Shown: positions 41,942 through 51,675, counted from the first letter of the stretch. The stretch is DNA of 64,000 nucleotides from CAVSPO01 sp963730005 (GCA_963730005.1 CAVSPO010000028.1:1-64000), one strand, 5' to 3'. Notes: a model not told the origin generated them from the letters alone. Made by a program: numbers and translations.

Positions 41942-44808
41942 TCGGAGGTCTCCTGTTCGGCGTAGTCGGCGACCGGTGGGCAGCTGCACACCAGATTGCG
42001 ATCGCCGTACGCGTTGTTGATGCGCCCCACCGGGGGCAGGTAGGTGTCGGACTGACGCGCCTGTACTGGCCGCACGGCCTCGGTCCGAGTGTAGGGGCGG
42101 TCCCAGTCACCGAGCAGGTCCGTCAGGGTGTGCGGGGCGCGGGCCAGCGTGCTCTCCGCCAGCTCCCACTCCCCCGCGGCGACCCGGTCGATCTCGGCGC
42201 GGATCGTGCGCATCGCGTCGACGAACCGCTGCAGCTCACCCAGGGCCTCGCTCTCGGTGGGCTCCACCATCAGCGTCTCGTGCACCGGGAAGGACAGCGT
42301 CGGGGCGTGGAAGCCGAAGTCGACGAGGCGTTTGGCGACGTCCTCGGCAGAGACCCCGGTGTCGTGCTTGACGGCACGCACATCGAGGATGCACTCGTGA
42401 GCCACCAGCCCGTTCGCCCCGCGATACAGCACCGGGAAGGCGTCGTCGAGCTGGTTGGCCAGCCAGTTGGCGCTCAGCAGCGCGTTCTCGGCGCAGGCCC
42501 GCAGCCCGTCGCCGCCGGTCATGGCGATGAAGGCCCACGAGATCGGCAGCACCCCGGCCGACCCGTGCAGGGTGGCCGCCACCGGGATGCGATCCGGCGC
42601 CGGCGTGGCGTTGGGGTCACCGGGCAGGTAGGGCGCCAGGTGTTCGGCGACACACACCGGCCCGACACCGGGGCCGCCACCGCCGTGCGGGATGGCGAAG
42701 GTCTTGTGCAGGTTGATGTGGCTGACGTCACCACCGAACTCGCCGAGCCGGGCCAGCCCCAGCAGGGCGTTCAGGTTGGCGCCGTCGATGTAGACCTGCC
42801 CCCCGGCCGCGTGCACCTGGTCGCAGATCTCGCGCACGTCGGCGTCGAAGACCCCGTAAGTGGACGGGTAGGTGATCATGATCGCGGCCAGCTCGTCGCG
42901 GTGCCTGTCGACCTTGGCGCTCAGGTCCGCGGCATCGATTGAGCCGTCGGCGTCGTTCTTGACCGTGACCACCCGCAGCCCGGCCAGCTGGGCGGACGCG
43001 GCGTTGGTGCCGTGGGCCGACTCCGGGATCAGGCAAACCCGGCGCTGGTCGTCGCCGCGGGCGTGCAAGTAGCCGCGGATGGCCAGCAACCCGGCCAGCT
43101 CGCCCTGGGACCCGGCGTTGGGTTGCAGACTGATCGCCCGGTAGCCCGTGACCTTCAGCAGCCAGCCCTCAAGCTCGGCGATCAGGGCCTGCCAGCCGGC
43201 GGTCTGGTTCGCGGGCGCATAAGGATGGATGCTCGCGAACTCGGGCCAGCTCATCGGTTCGATCTCGGCTGCGGCGGTCAGTTTCATGGTGCAGGAACCG
43301 AGCGGGATCATGCTGCGGTCCAGCGCCAGGTCGCGGTCGGCGAGCCGGCGCAGGTAGCGCATCATGGCGGTTTCGGTGCGGTACTCGCGGAACACCGGAT
43401 GGGTCAGGTATTCGCTGCGGCGCAGCAAAGCGTCGGGCAGGCCGAAGCCGGGGACGTCGCCGGGGCCTGGGGTTGGGGCCGCCTGCGTGACCGCGGCCAC
43501 CACCAGGTCGAGATCGGCTGCCGTGGTGGTCTCGGAGCAGGCGACCGCGACCGTGTCGGCGTCGACCAGACGCAGGTTGACGCCGCGCCGCTCGGCGGCG
43601 GCCACCACATCGACTGCCCGACCGGGAACCTGCACCCGAACCGTGTCGAAGAACGACGAGCAGGCCAGTTGGTGGCCGCGACCGGCCAGCTCGGTGGCCA
43701 GCGCGACGGCGTGGCCGTGCACCTGGCGGGCGATCGCGGCCAGGCCCTCGGCACCGTGCCAGACGGCGAAACAGGCAGCCAGCACGGCGGGCAGCGCCTG
43801 CGCGGTGCAGATGTTCGAGGTGGCCCGCTCGCGACGGATGTGCTGTTCACGGGTCTGCAAGGCGAGTCGGTAGGCGGGCCGGCCGGCGGCGTCCCTGGAC
43901 AGCCCGACCAGACGGCCCGGCAGTTGACGCACCAGCCCGTCGCGCACGGCCAGATAGGCGGCGTGCGGGCCGCCGAAGAACAGCGGCAACCCGAACCGCT
44001 GCGTGCTGCCGAGCGCCACATCGGCACCCAGCTCGCCGGGCGGGGTGAGCAGCGTGAGGGCCAGCAGGTCGGCTGACACCGCGACCATCGCGCCGCGCGC
44101 CTTGGCGTCGGCGATCACCGCACGCAGGTCGCGGACCTCACCCGAGTCGCCCGGGTACGCCAGCACCAGGCCGGCCAGCTCACCGTCCGGCAACCCGGCG
44201 GAGCAGTCCGCGACGACCACCGGGATGCCCAGGGCCGCGGCCCGGCCGGTCGCCACGCTCAGGCACTGCGGGAACAGGTCGGCGTCCAGCACGATCGGAC
44301 CTTTCGCCTTGCTGACGCGGTGCAGCAGCATCACCGCCTCCGACACCGCGGAGGCCTCGTCCAACAGTGACGCATTGGCCACCGGCAGCCCGGTGAGGTC
44401 CTCGACCATCGTCTGGAACACCATCAACAGCTCCAGGCGCCCCTGCGAGATCTCGGGCTGGTAGGGGGTGTAGGACGTGTACCAGCCGGGGTTCTCGAGC
44501 ACGTTGCGGCGGATCACCGCAGGCGTGTGGCTCGGGTAGAAGCCCTGACCGATCATCTGAGTGCGCGCCACGTTACGGCCGGCGTAGTCGCGCAACTTGG
44601 CGGTGGCCTCGGGCTCGGTGAGCGGGTCGGGCAGGCCGAGCGGGCCGCACCGGATCTCGGGCGGGACGGCCGCGTCGGCGAGGGCGGCGGTGCTGGCGTA
44701 GCCCAGGGCGGCCAGCATGACGGCACGCCCGTGCGCGTCCGGGCCCAGATGACGGTTGCTGAAATCCACGCAGGACAGCTTGGCACGCCCCACCGACACG
44801 TTGCTCAT
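41938..44808 (-). CDS. gcvP: Glycine dehydrogenase (decarboxylating), P protein
   Basis: The single-chain P protein decarboxylates glycine with pyridoxal phosphate and loads GcvH. The 956 residues carry the usual two homologous halves. The PLP lysine is in HINLHKTFAIPHGGGG (about residues 700-715). ATG at 44808 has AAGGAA upstream. I examined the 288-base upstream gap for a glycine riboswitch and recognised none, so regulation of this operon is unclear. The gap also holds the promoter region of the divergent kinase operon. Confidence 0.93.
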   Translation of the reverse strand: MSNVSVGRAKLSCVDFSNRHLGPDAHGRAVMLAALGYASTAALADAAVPPEIRCGPLGLPDPLTEPEATAKLRDYAGRNVARTQMIGQGFYPSHTPAVIRRNVLENPGWYTSYTPYQPEISQGRLELLMVFQTMVEDLTGLPVANASLLDEASAVSEAVMLLHRVSKAKGPIVLDADLFPQCLSVATGRAAALGIPVVVADCSAGLPDGELAGLVLAYPGDSGEVRDLRAVIADAKARGAMVAVSADLLALTLLTPPGELGADVALGSTQRFGLPLFFGGPHAAYLAVRDGLVRQLPGRLVGLSRDAAGRPAYRLALQTREQHIRRERATSNICTAQALPAVLAACFAVWHGAEGLAAIARQVHGHAVALATELAGRGHQLACSSFFDTVRVQVPGRAVDVVAAAERRGVNLRLVDADTVAVACSETTTAADLDLVVAAVTQAAPTPGPGDVPGFGLPDALLRRSEYLTHPVFREYRTETAMMRYLRRLADRDLALDRSMIPLGSCTMKLTAAAEIEPMSWPEFASIHPYAPANQTAGWQALIAELEGWLLKVTGYRAISLQPNAGSQGELAGLLAIRGYLHARGDDQRRVCLIPESAHGTNAASAQLAGLRVVTVKNDADGSIDAADLSAKVDRHRDELAAIMITYPSTYGVFDADVREICDQVHAAGGQVYIDGANLNALLGLARLGEFGGDVSHINLHKTFAIPHGGGGPGVGPVCVAEHLAPYLPGDPNATPAPDRIPVAATLHGSAGVLPISWAFIAMTGGDGLRACAENALLSANWLANQLDDAFPVLYRGANGLVAHECILDVRAVKHDTGVSAEDVAKRLVDFGFHAPTLSFPVHETLMVEPTESEALGELQRFVDAMRTIRAEIDRVAAGEWELAESTLARAPHTLTDLLGDWDRPYTRTEAVRPVQARQSDTYLPPVGRINNAYGDRNLVCSCPPVADYAEQETSE

Positions 44809-45096
44809 CCGTGTTCCTTACGTCGAGGAGGACGTCGGCACTGGCGGCCCAACCACGAGGCATCCCGACGGGTTGGTCGTCCGACTTTGCTGTGACTGCC
44901 TCGCCGTCCGGGCGCCCCTCCAGCCTGAATTTTTGCACAGCCGGGCTGACGCGAACAGCCCGCGCCAGTACGCGCCCGAACTGCGCCCTGGACCCTGAAC
45001 CCACCCCCAGCCGGCCCCCAACCAACTCCGGTGGCCGGGGAAAGGCGGCGCAACGCGGCTAGCCTTGAACCGACCCTGCCCACAGAGAGGAACGGC

Positions 45097-46353
45097 GTGG
45101 CTCCGACAACCGGGTTCGAGTTCTTCCCGCTGACCGCGGGCGACCCCGCTGTGCTGGTTGCCGAGACCACGGGTTCCGGCAACATCCGCCTCCAGCACCG
45201 GCTCAAGCCGGGCAGCAGCGGTTTCCAGGACGCCAAACTGGTCGGCTTCTTCGGTTACGACCAGGCCGGGCTGCCGGTGGTCGTGAAAGTGGCCCGTTAC
45301 CCGGCCGCCGACGTCGAGCAACTGCTCGACAACGAACGACACGGTTCCGCCTACAGCCGCTGGGGCCGCGGCCAGGGGTTCCAGTGGGTGAGCCGGCCCT
45401 ACGTGCCCGGCATCTCGCTGGAGCGCGCCGCCCGCGAACCGGACTTCCGCGGCACCCTGCCCACCCTCACCAAACTGCTGCTGCGCCAGATCGCCACAGT
45501 GCACAAGTCCGGCCGCTACCACGGCGACATCAAACCGCAGAACGCCATCGTGGTGGGCTCGCAGGACAACCAGTCCACCGTCCTGATCGAAGCGCCCCCA
45601 CCGGCCGAGGACGGCACCGCAGTGCTGCCACCTTTGCCCGCCGGCAGGCCGGCCGCAGACGTCGACCTGTCCGACCCCCAGGTCAAGCTGATCGACTTCG
45701 AGGCCGGCGGCACCGACAGCCGGCACGGCACCCGGCAGGCCACCTACCGGTACGCAAGCCCCGAACAGCTGGACCAACGGCCGGTGGGGCAGCCGTCGGA
45801 CGTGTTCAGCTGGGGGCTGACCACCCTGGCCGTCTTCGCCCCCGACGCCCACCCTTTCCTGCCCGCCGGCACGGAGCTGAGCAGCCACAACATCGCCGCT
45901 GCGATGCGGGTCCCGGCCCCGCAGCTGAACACCGACATCCTGCAGGCGGTCCCCGACGACGCCCTGCGGGCAGCGGTGCAGCGCGCCCTCACCGTCGACC
46001 CGGCCCATCGTCCGACAGCCGAGGAACTGCTTGCCGACCTGTCGCTGGCCCCGTCCGAGGTGGCCGACGTGGCGACCCGGCTCAGCGACACCGTGCTGCT
46101 GCCGGCTGCCGGGCCTGGGTCGGACACCAGGTTGCTGGTGGACGCGCCGTCGGCCCAGGGACACCTGGTGGTGGTCGAGCCGCACCTGCCGGACGACTGG
46201 CAGCACCTGCTGCGCCCCGCCGGCCCGCTCGGCAACGCAGAGCTGACGATGACCGACCGGGCGATCATGGTGGCCGTCGTGACGGTGGCCTCCTTCCTGA
46301 CCGCCCTGGTGGTCTTCGTGCTGGTCAGCGGACTGATCGGAAGGGTGTCCTGA
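45097..46353 (+). CDS. Membrane-anchored Ser/Thr protein-kinase-like protein
   Basis: The 418-residue protein has a kinase-like domain (about 30-320) and one C-terminal transmembrane helix (about 389-413). VVVKVARYP supplies a candidate ATP-binding Lys, YHGDIKPQNAIV is the catalytic loop (HGDxKxxN), LIDFEAGG replaces DFG, and YRYASPEQLDQRPVGQPSDVFSWG is a typical activation-segment end. A glycine-rich loop is not obvious. The catalytic residues are there, so activity is possible. It starts a four-gene operon, with its stop overlapping the next start. GTG at 45097 follows GAGAGGAA. It probably phosphorylates the GTPase or GAP1-like partner, by inference. Confidence 0.75.
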   Translation: MAPTTGFEFFPLTAGDPAVLVAETTGSGNIRLQHRLKPGSSGFQDAKLVGFFGYDQAGLPVVVKVARYPAADVEQLLDNERHGSAYSRWGRGQGFQWVSRPYVPGISLERAAREPDFRGTLPTLTKLLLRQIATVHKSGRYHGDIKPQNAIVVGSQDNQSTVLIEAPPPAEDGTAVLPPLPAGRPAADVDLSDPQVKLIDFEAGGTDSRHGTRQATYRYASPEQLDQRPVGQPSDVFSWGLTTLAVFAPDAHPFLPAGTELSSHNIAAAMRVPAPQLNTDILQAVPDDALRAAVQRALTVDPAHRPTAEELLADLSLAPSEVADVATRLSDTVLLPAAGPGSDTRLLVDAPSAQGHLVVVEPHLPDDWQHLLRPAGPLGNAELTMTDRAIMVAVVTVASFLTALVVFVLVSGLIGRVS

Positions 46354-46505
46354 TGTACCGCGCTTTCGACGACTACGACGCCGAACGCCGCCGTGACCTG
46401 GAGTCGACCCGGCGCACGCTGCGGTTCAACAGGCGCGCCGCCAGGTTGGGGCTGCTCTACGGCGTCCTGACCGTGGTGTTCCTCATCCTGTTCATCGTCT
46501 ACTGA
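46353..46505 (+). CDS. 50-residue single-helix membrane peptide
   Basis: The protein has a charged N-terminal half (DAERRRDLESTRRTLRFNRRAAR) and one C-terminal transmembrane helix (LGLLYGVLTVVFLILFIVY). ATG at 46353 overlaps the stop of the kinase-like gene (TGATG) and the next gene starts 7 bases later, so it belongs to the operon. No family is recognised. It may dock the GTPase at the membrane. Confidence 0.7.
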   Translation: MYRAFDDYDAERRRDLESTRRTLRFNRRAARLGLLYGVLTVVFLILFIVY

Positions 46506-46512
46506 GGCAAAC

Positions 46513-47613
46513 ATGGCGACCTACCTGTGCCCGATGTGCGTGCGCCGCTACCAGGCGGCGCAGTTCCGCATCCACGACCGCAACGGCGAGCCCTTCGAGG
46601 CGCCCCGCCCGCCGTTGTGGCGGCAGTTGCGGCGAAGCGATCGCGACGAGGACGAGCGGCTGGCCAACCTGGACGCCCTGGCCCGTGGTTTGCATCCGCG
46701 CTGCCCGCAGGGCCATCCCATGCCCCGCTCGTTCCTGGAGCGGCCCACCCTGGTGATCGGCCTGATCGGCGCCGCTGCGGTGTCGAAGAGCACCTACCTG
46801 GGAGTGCTGTTCCACGAACTCACCCACAGCCAGCCGTTCGCCGCGCTGGGCCTGAACTTCTTCATCGATTCCTACTGCGAGAACGACTACCAGCGCATCT
46901 ACGCGTCCCTGCTGGCCGACAACCGGGCGCCCCTGATCACGCAGGTGCCCGAAACCGTCCGCCGGCCGCTGGTGTTGCAGGTGCGCGACGAGAACCGTGG
47001 TGACCACAACCTGTTCATCTTCGACGCCGCCGGCGAGGCCTTCCGCAACGAGCAGCTGGTGGCCCAGCACAACCCGTACCTGGCTGTGATGGACGCGGCG
47101 ATGGTGTTCTACACCCCGGTCGCCCTGGACCCGGGCCTGATGGCCCGGGCGGGGTTCCGGTTGCCGCCGGGCACCGAGGAGGCGGAGAGCACCGACTACG
47201 GGCCCGGCGCGACCCTGACCGCCCTGCAAAACGTGCTGGCCGTCCGTTCCAAGCGCGCCGAACCGATCCCGGCCGCCTTCGTGCTGGCCAAGTACGACGA
47301 GCTGCTGCCGCTGGAATCGTCACTGGCCGACCTGCATGCGCTGCGGGCCCAGAGCGGGTTGCCTGCCATGTCGAACGTGCTGCCGTCGCGCGAGGCGCTG
47401 CGGCTGCGTTCCCGGATCGCCTACGAGATGACGGCCCGTTTCGGCCCCTCGATCGTGCAGAATGCGCGGTCGTTGTCGCTCAACCACCAGTTCTTCGCGT
47501 TGTCGGCGATGGGTGGGCGGCCGAACATGAACGGTTACTTCGCCGGGGTGCACCCCTTCGGCATCTACGATCCGCTGCTGTGGATCCTCGACGAGCTCGG
47601 CAGGCTGGACTGA
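46513..47613 (+). CDS. Zinc-ribbon GTPase, double-GTPase-2-like
   Basis: The 366-residue protein begins with a zinc ribbon (CPMC at 6-9 and CPQGH near 63). It then has a P-loop GTPase domain related to the TRAFAC 'double-GTPase 2' group. The P-loop is GLIGAAAVSKSTYLG, where Ser stands in place of the last Gly of GxxxxGK. The G3 motif is FDAAGE and the G4 position is AKYDE in place of NKxD. It has no membrane helix. GAGG precedes the ATG. Relatives are found in predicted signalling/conflict operons with GAP1-type proteins, as here. Family assignment is from memory of the motif pattern, not a search. Confidence 0.7.
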   Translation: MATYLCPMCVRRYQAAQFRIHDRNGEPFEAPRPPLWRQLRRSDRDEDERLANLDALARGLHPRCPQGHPMPRSFLERPTLVIGLIGAAAVSKSTYLGVLFHELTHSQPFAALGLNFFIDSYCENDYQRIYASLLADNRAPLITQVPETVRRPLVLQVRDENRGDHNLFIFDAAGEAFRNEQLVAQHNPYLAVMDAAMVFYTPVALDPGLMARAGFRLPPGTEEAESTDYGPGATLTALQNVLAVRSKRAEPIPAAFVLAKYDELLPLESSLADLHALRAQSGLPAMSNVLPSREALRLRSRIAYEMTARFGPSIVQNARSLSLNHQFFALSAMGGRPNMNGYFAGVHPFGIYDPLLWILDELGRLD

Positions 47614-47622
47614 GAGGCGACG

Positions 47623-49227
47623 ATGAGTATCCAGTGTGAGCAGGCCCTCATCGGCTGGGGGCCGCGCAGCTCGGGCAAGAACGTGCTGGCCGTCAGTCCG
47701 GGCTGGCCCGAGGACGACTACCCGCGGGCCCGGCTGCTGGCCGACACCGGCCGTTTCCTGCAGGAGGGACGGGAGGTGGCCAACGGCCCGCACGGGCAGT
47801 TGGCCCGCGCGGTCGAGTGGCTGCCGCGCCCCGGCGGCCCGCTGCTGCTGGGCAAGGCCTACCTGCCCAACACGGCGCGCAGCGGCACCTTCTACGTGCA
47901 CGTGCTGCTCGACGCCGCCAGGAAGCTGTCCCCCGCTGCGCTCGGCCCACTGACCCGCGCCGGCAAACTGGCGACCGCCGCCGTGGCACCCGATGACGCC
48001 GCCGTGGGCACCCTGACGCTGCGGCCCGCCGATCTGGTCCCCGTCAGCACCGGCCCCGGGCCCGCCCCCGACGGCTTCGTCCTGGTGGCGGCTCTGGTCG
48101 GAGCGATCAGGCGGGGCCGGGCACTCGTCATCCGGGCGGAAAACCTGGATGACGCCCTGGCGCTGGTCGAGCAGGCGGCCGGCCTGGTGCCGCCCGGGAT
48201 CGGGCGTCTGCTGCACTGGTCCACCCTGGTGCCGGACGCCGGCGCCCCACCGGGCCCCGGGCTGGCTGTTGCGGTGCCACCCTGGTCGGCGAACACCGAG
48301 GCAGCAACGCCCGTCGACCGGCTGACGGCCGGCGAGTCCGACCGCTTGATCGCTCGTCAGCTGCTCGCGCCCAGCCAGGCGCTGCCCGGCTTCAGAACAC
48401 TTGATGAGGTGCTGGACTGGTTCACCATCGTCGGCACCGACGTCGCCGCCCTGACCCAGGAGCAGTTCGATCGCGCGCTGGCCACGCCCTGGGCTGCCAG
48501 CATCGTCGACAGCTGCCCCGTCACCCGGGCCGGGTGGCAGCTGCTGCTGAACGCGATGACCAACGGAACCCTCGACGAGCAGCGCTGGCGGGCCATCGGC
48601 AGCCTGCCGCCGGGCACCGGCGACGCGTTGCTGGAGCCCGGCTACTTGAGACTGCAGGACGCGTTGGCTGCGACCCTGCCTGACGACCTGCTGCGCGCGC
48701 TCGTCGAGCAGCCGACCCAGCCCAGGCACGTCGTCAGCACGGCGCTGGCTGACCGGCTGGCCGCGCTCGGCTACAACCCCAAGGACTTCGTGTGCCGGGC
48801 CGGTACCTCGCGCTGGAGCCCGTGGACCGACGAGGTGCTGAAGCGACACCAGCAGGGCCTCGAGGTTTCGTCGGACCATCTGCAGATTTTGTGCGCCAAG
48901 CCCGCCACCGCGGCCAGGCTGGCGCGCTGGCTGGTCAGCCACAAGGTGTTCGCCGCCGACGACGGCCGGGACTTCCTCGGTCGACTGCCCGCCGGCACGG
49001 TGGCCCCGCTACTGAAGGCGATGGTGGAGGTCGAGAAGGTGCCGGCTGCCGGCGTGTTGACACTTGCCGAACGCCTGCCCCAGGCCCAGCTGCTCGAGTT
49101 CCTCACCGAACACTGGCCGGCCCTGGCGCTGCGGCTGGGGATCCCGGCCTCGATCGCCGAGTTGCTGGTGGTCAGGCAGCGCGAGCCGGGCGGCTTCTGG
49201 AGCGGGTTGCGTTCCCGACGCGGCTGA
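47623..49227 (+). CDS. GAP1-like GTPase-associated protein
   Basis: The 534-residue protein begins QCEQALIGWGPRSSGKNVLAVSPG, which matches the N-terminal pattern of GTPase-associated protein 1 (GAP1-N type 2). The middle and C-terminal regions (about 200-520) are helical and Leu/Ala-rich, like GAP1-M and GAP1-C. No catalytic motif or membrane helix is seen. GAP1 proteins are predicted adaptors of the adjacent GTPase. It ends the operon, followed by a strong terminator at 49291. The assignment rests on pattern and neighbours. Confidence 0.65.
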   Translation: MSIQCEQALIGWGPRSSGKNVLAVSPGWPEDDYPRARLLADTGRFLQEGREVANGPHGQLARAVEWLPRPGGPLLLGKAYLPNTARSGTFYVHVLLDAARKLSPAALGPLTRAGKLATAAVAPDDAAVGTLTLRPADLVPVSTGPGPAPDGFVLVAALVGAIRRGRALVIRAENLDDALALVEQAAGLVPPGIGRLLHWSTLVPDAGAPPGPGLAVAVPPWSANTEAATPVDRLTAGESDRLIARQLLAPSQALPGFRTLDEVLDWFTIVGTDVAALTQEQFDRALATPWAASIVDSCPVTRAGWQLLLNAMTNGTLDEQRWRAIGSLPPGTGDALLEPGYLRLQDALAATLPDDLLRALVEQPTQPRHVVSTALADRLAALGYNPKDFVCRAGTSRWSPWTDEVLKRHQQGLEVSSDHLQILCAKPATAARLARWLVSHKVFAADDGRDFLGRLPAGTVAPLLKAMVEVEKVPAAGVLTLAERLPQAQLLEFLTEHWPALALRLGIPASIAELLVVRQREPGGFWSGLRSRRG

Positions 49228-49290
49228 GCCCGCCGGGACGGCTGGTGCCGCAGAACCCACGAAAGGCCACGGGAGCCCCGAAGTGCCATG

Positions 49291-49320
49291 AAGGCCCCCG
49301 CCTGAACAGGCGGGGGCCTT
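49291..49320. terminator. Perfect terminator hairpin after the GTPase operon
   Basis: A 14-bp perfect stem starting AAGGCCCCCGCCTG closes a 2-base loop. It serves the rightward operon and also lies 10 bases past the end of the leftward tRNA-Arg gene. The 385-base gap (49228-49612) also holds that tRNA and the promoter region of the acetate-uptake operon. Confidence 0.85.
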
Positions 49321-49330
49321 CACAACCAGC

Positions 49331-49402
49331 GCGCCCGGAGGGACTCGAACCCCCAACCTCCTGATCCGTAGTCAGGTGCTCTATCCATTGAGCCACGGGC
49401 GC
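49331..49402 (-). tRNA. tRNA-Arg (anticodon ACG)
   Basis: The 72-base sequence folds as a normal cloverleaf. The acceptor stem is GCGCCCG/CGGGCGC, the anticodon stem CCTGA/TCAGG encloses CTACGGA, and the T-loop is TTCGAGT. The anticodon ACG reads CGN codons after conversion of A34 to inosine. The CCA end is not encoded. Confidence 0.95.
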
Positions 49403-49546
49403 TGCACCCTTGCGGGCAGTCACCTACTGTAGTCGGGTTCCACCCAAAAGACGAAATCGCGGCGAGACTGACGCGCGATGCCTCGCAGGAAGGCGGGGCT
49501 GCACCTTCCGACGCGTCAGATTGGTCGGCGAGAACGCGCCCGGGCA

Positions 49547-49577
49547 TTGACCCGCCACCGGGCCTCGCCCGTATCAT
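49547..49577 (+). promoter_or_regulatory. Possible promoter of the DUF485-actP operon
   Basis: TTGACC and TATCAT are separated by 19 bases, upstream of the DUF485 start at 49613. The spacing is long, so the call is weak. Confidence 0.35.
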
Positions 49578-49612
49578 TGGCCCTTGGCCCTTGGCCCTGA
49601 CAAGGAGGTCAC

Positions 49613-50038
49613 ATGACACGTGATGAGCAGCTTCAAGAGTATTCGGATGATCCCGAGTACCACCTGCCCGAGCACCACAACCCCCTCCCGGAGCTCGACC
49701 ATGTCGGGCCTGCCAAGCAGGCCATCCCGCAGGACGCCTTCCGCCAGGCTCAGGCCTCCGGGCAGTTCGTGGAGCTGAAGAAGGCCTTCCGCGGCTTCGC
49801 GTTCCCGATGACCGCGGCCTTCCTGATCTGGTACTTCGCCTACGTGCTGCTCTCGGTGTACGCGCGTGGCTTCATGGCGACCCCAGTGATCGGCAACGTC
49901 AACCTCGGCACGATCATGGGTCTGCTGCAGTTCGCCACCACCTTCCTCATCACGTGGCTGTACATCCGCCACATGAACAAGAACGTCGACCCCATCGCCC
50001 GCAGGATCCGCGAAGAGCTGGAAGGAGCCTCCCGGTGA
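49613..50038 (+). CDS. DUF485 membrane protein (YjcH-like)
   Basis: The 141-residue protein has two helices (about 67-88 and 103-125) and the DUF485 sequence FVELKKAFRGFAFPMTAAFLIWYF. It has a long polar N-terminus. DUF485 proteins are encoded just before acetate symporters and are thought to assist them. ATG at 49613 has a perfect AAGGAGG site. Its stop overlaps the actP start. Confidence 0.88.
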   Translation: MTRDEQLQEYSDDPEYHLPEHHNPLPELDHVGPAKQAIPQDAFRQAQASGQFVELKKAFRGFAFPMTAAFLIWYFAYVLLSVYARGFMATPVIGNVNLGTIMGLLQFATTFLITWLYIRHMNKNVDPIARRIREELEGASR

Positions 50039-51675
50039 TCGTCCTCGAGTCACTCGGCAACCCCCTGGTCAACATCAGCATCTTCGTGCTGTTCGTCGTG
50101 GTGACGCTGACCATCGTCATCAGGGTCACCGCGAACCAGACGAAAGCCGCCAGCTCCTTCTACACCGGAGGCGCCCAGTTCAGTGGCAAGCAGAACGGCT
50201 TCGCCATTGCGGGCGACTACCTGTCGGCCGCGTCCTTCCTCGGCATCGTCGGCGCAGTGGCCTTCTACGGCTATGACGGCCTCCTCTACTCCGTCGGCTT
50301 CCTGGTGGCGTGGCTCGTCGCGCTGCTGCTGGTCGCCGAGCCGCTGCGCAACACCGGCAAGTACACCCTCGCCGACGTGCTGAGCTTCCGGGTCAAACAG
50401 AAGCCCGTCCGCACCGCTGCGGCCATCTCCACGTTGGCGATCTCGTTCTTCTACCTGCTGGCCCAGATGGCCGGCGCCGGCGGCCTGGTCTCCCTGCTGC
50501 TCGGCCTGGAGGGCGAGATGGCCCAGAACATCATCATCGTCATCATCGGTGGCCTGATGATCGCCTACGTGCTCATCGGCGGCATGAAGGGCACCACGTA
50601 CGTACAGATGATCAAGGCCGTCCTGCTCATCTCGGGTGCTGCCATCATGAGCGTCTGGGTTCTGGCCAAGTTCGGGTTCAGCCTGTCCGAGGTGATGGGC
50701 GAGGCCGTCCGCGTCAACGACGACCCTGCGAACGGTCTCACGGAGAAGGCCGGCTCGCTGCTGCTGCCCCCCATGGGCAAGTACGGCTCCAACCCGGTGG
50801 GTTTCATCTCGCTGGCCATCGGCCTGGTGTTCGGCACCGCCGGCCTGCCCCACGTGCTGATGCGCTTCTACACCGTGCCGACCGCCGCCGAGGCGCGCCG
50901 CTCAGTCACCTGGGCCATCGGTCTCATCGGCTCGTTCTACGTCATCACCCTGATCCTGGGCTTTGGCGCCGCGGCCCTCATCCCCGGCGGGCAGCAGGCC
51001 ATCTACGCCCTGCCCGGCAAGGCCAACGCAGCGGCTCCCGCGCTCGCGTACTGGCTGCCCGGCGGCGGCCCCGGCGGCACCGCTTTCCTGGCGATCATCG
51101 CGGGCGTGGCCTTCGCCACGATCCTCGCGGTCGTTGCCGGGCTGGCGATCACAGCGTCTGCCTCCTTCGCACACGACATCTACAACGCCGTGCTCAAGGA
51201 CGGCAAGGCCGATCCCGCGGCCGAGGTCAAGGTCGCTCGCACCGCGATCATCGTCATCGGCGTGATCGCCATCATCGGTGGCATCTTCGCCAAGAGCATG
51301 AACATCGCGTTCCTGGTGGCTCTGGCGTTCGCGGTCGCGGCGTCGGCCAACTTGCCGTCCATCATCTACTCGCTCTACTGGAAGCGGTTCAACACCCAGG
51401 GCTCCCTGTGGAGCATCTATGGTGGACTGATCACGGCCCTGGTGCTGATCATCTTCTCCCCGGCTGTCTCGGGTTCCGCCAGTTCGATGTTCCCCAACGT
51501 CGACTTCCACTGGTTCCCCTACGACACGCCTGCCATCGTGTCGGTGCCCGTCGGATTCGTGCTGGGATGGCTCGGCACGATCCTGAGCAACGAGCAGCCG
51601 GACCTCGACAAGGCCGCCGAGATGGAAGTCCGCTCCATGACCGGCGCCGGCGCGGAGGGCGCCATCGCCCACTGA
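50035..51675 (+). CDS. actP: Cation/acetate symporter (SSS family)
   Basis: The 546-residue, 13-helix sodium:solute symporter takes up acetate or related short acids. FYTGGAQFSGKQNGFAIAGDYLSAASFLGI and the GLPHVLMRFYTVP motif are typical of ActP (YjcG). GTG at 50035 overlaps the DUF485 stop and follows AAGGAG. Together with the next genes it suggests growth on acetate or propionate feeding into gluconeogenesis. Confidence 0.9.
   Translation: MIVLESLGNPLVNISIFVLFVVVTLTIVIRVTANQTKAASSFYTGGAQFSGKQNGFAIAGDYLSAASFLGIVGAVAFYGYDGLLYSVGFLVAWLVALLLVAEPLRNTGKYTLADVLSFRVKQKPVRTAAAISTLAISFFYLLAQMAGAGGLVSLLLGLEGEMAQNIIIVIIGGLMIAYVLIGGMKGTTYVQMIKAVLLISGAAIMSVWVLAKFGFSLSEVMGEAVRVNDDPANGLTEKAGSLLLPPMGKYGSNPVGFISLAIGLVFGTAGLPHVLMRFYTVPTAAEARRSVTWAIGLIGSFYVITLILGFGAAALIPGGQQAIYALPGKANAAAPALAYWLPGGGPGGTAFLAIIAGVAFATILAVVAGLAITASASFAHDIYNAVLKDGKADPAAEVKVARTAIIVIGVIAIIGGIFAKSMNIAFLVALAFAVAASANLPSIIYSLYWKRFNTQGSLWSIYGGLITALVLIIFSPAVSGSASSMFPNVDFHWFPYDTPAIVSVPVGFVLGWLGTILSNEQPDLDKAAEMEVRSMTGAGAEGAIAH

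Noticed and set aside
44809..45096. Possible glycine riboswitch before gcvP
   Set aside because: I looked for the two conserved aptamer cores on the minus strand and found no convincing match.
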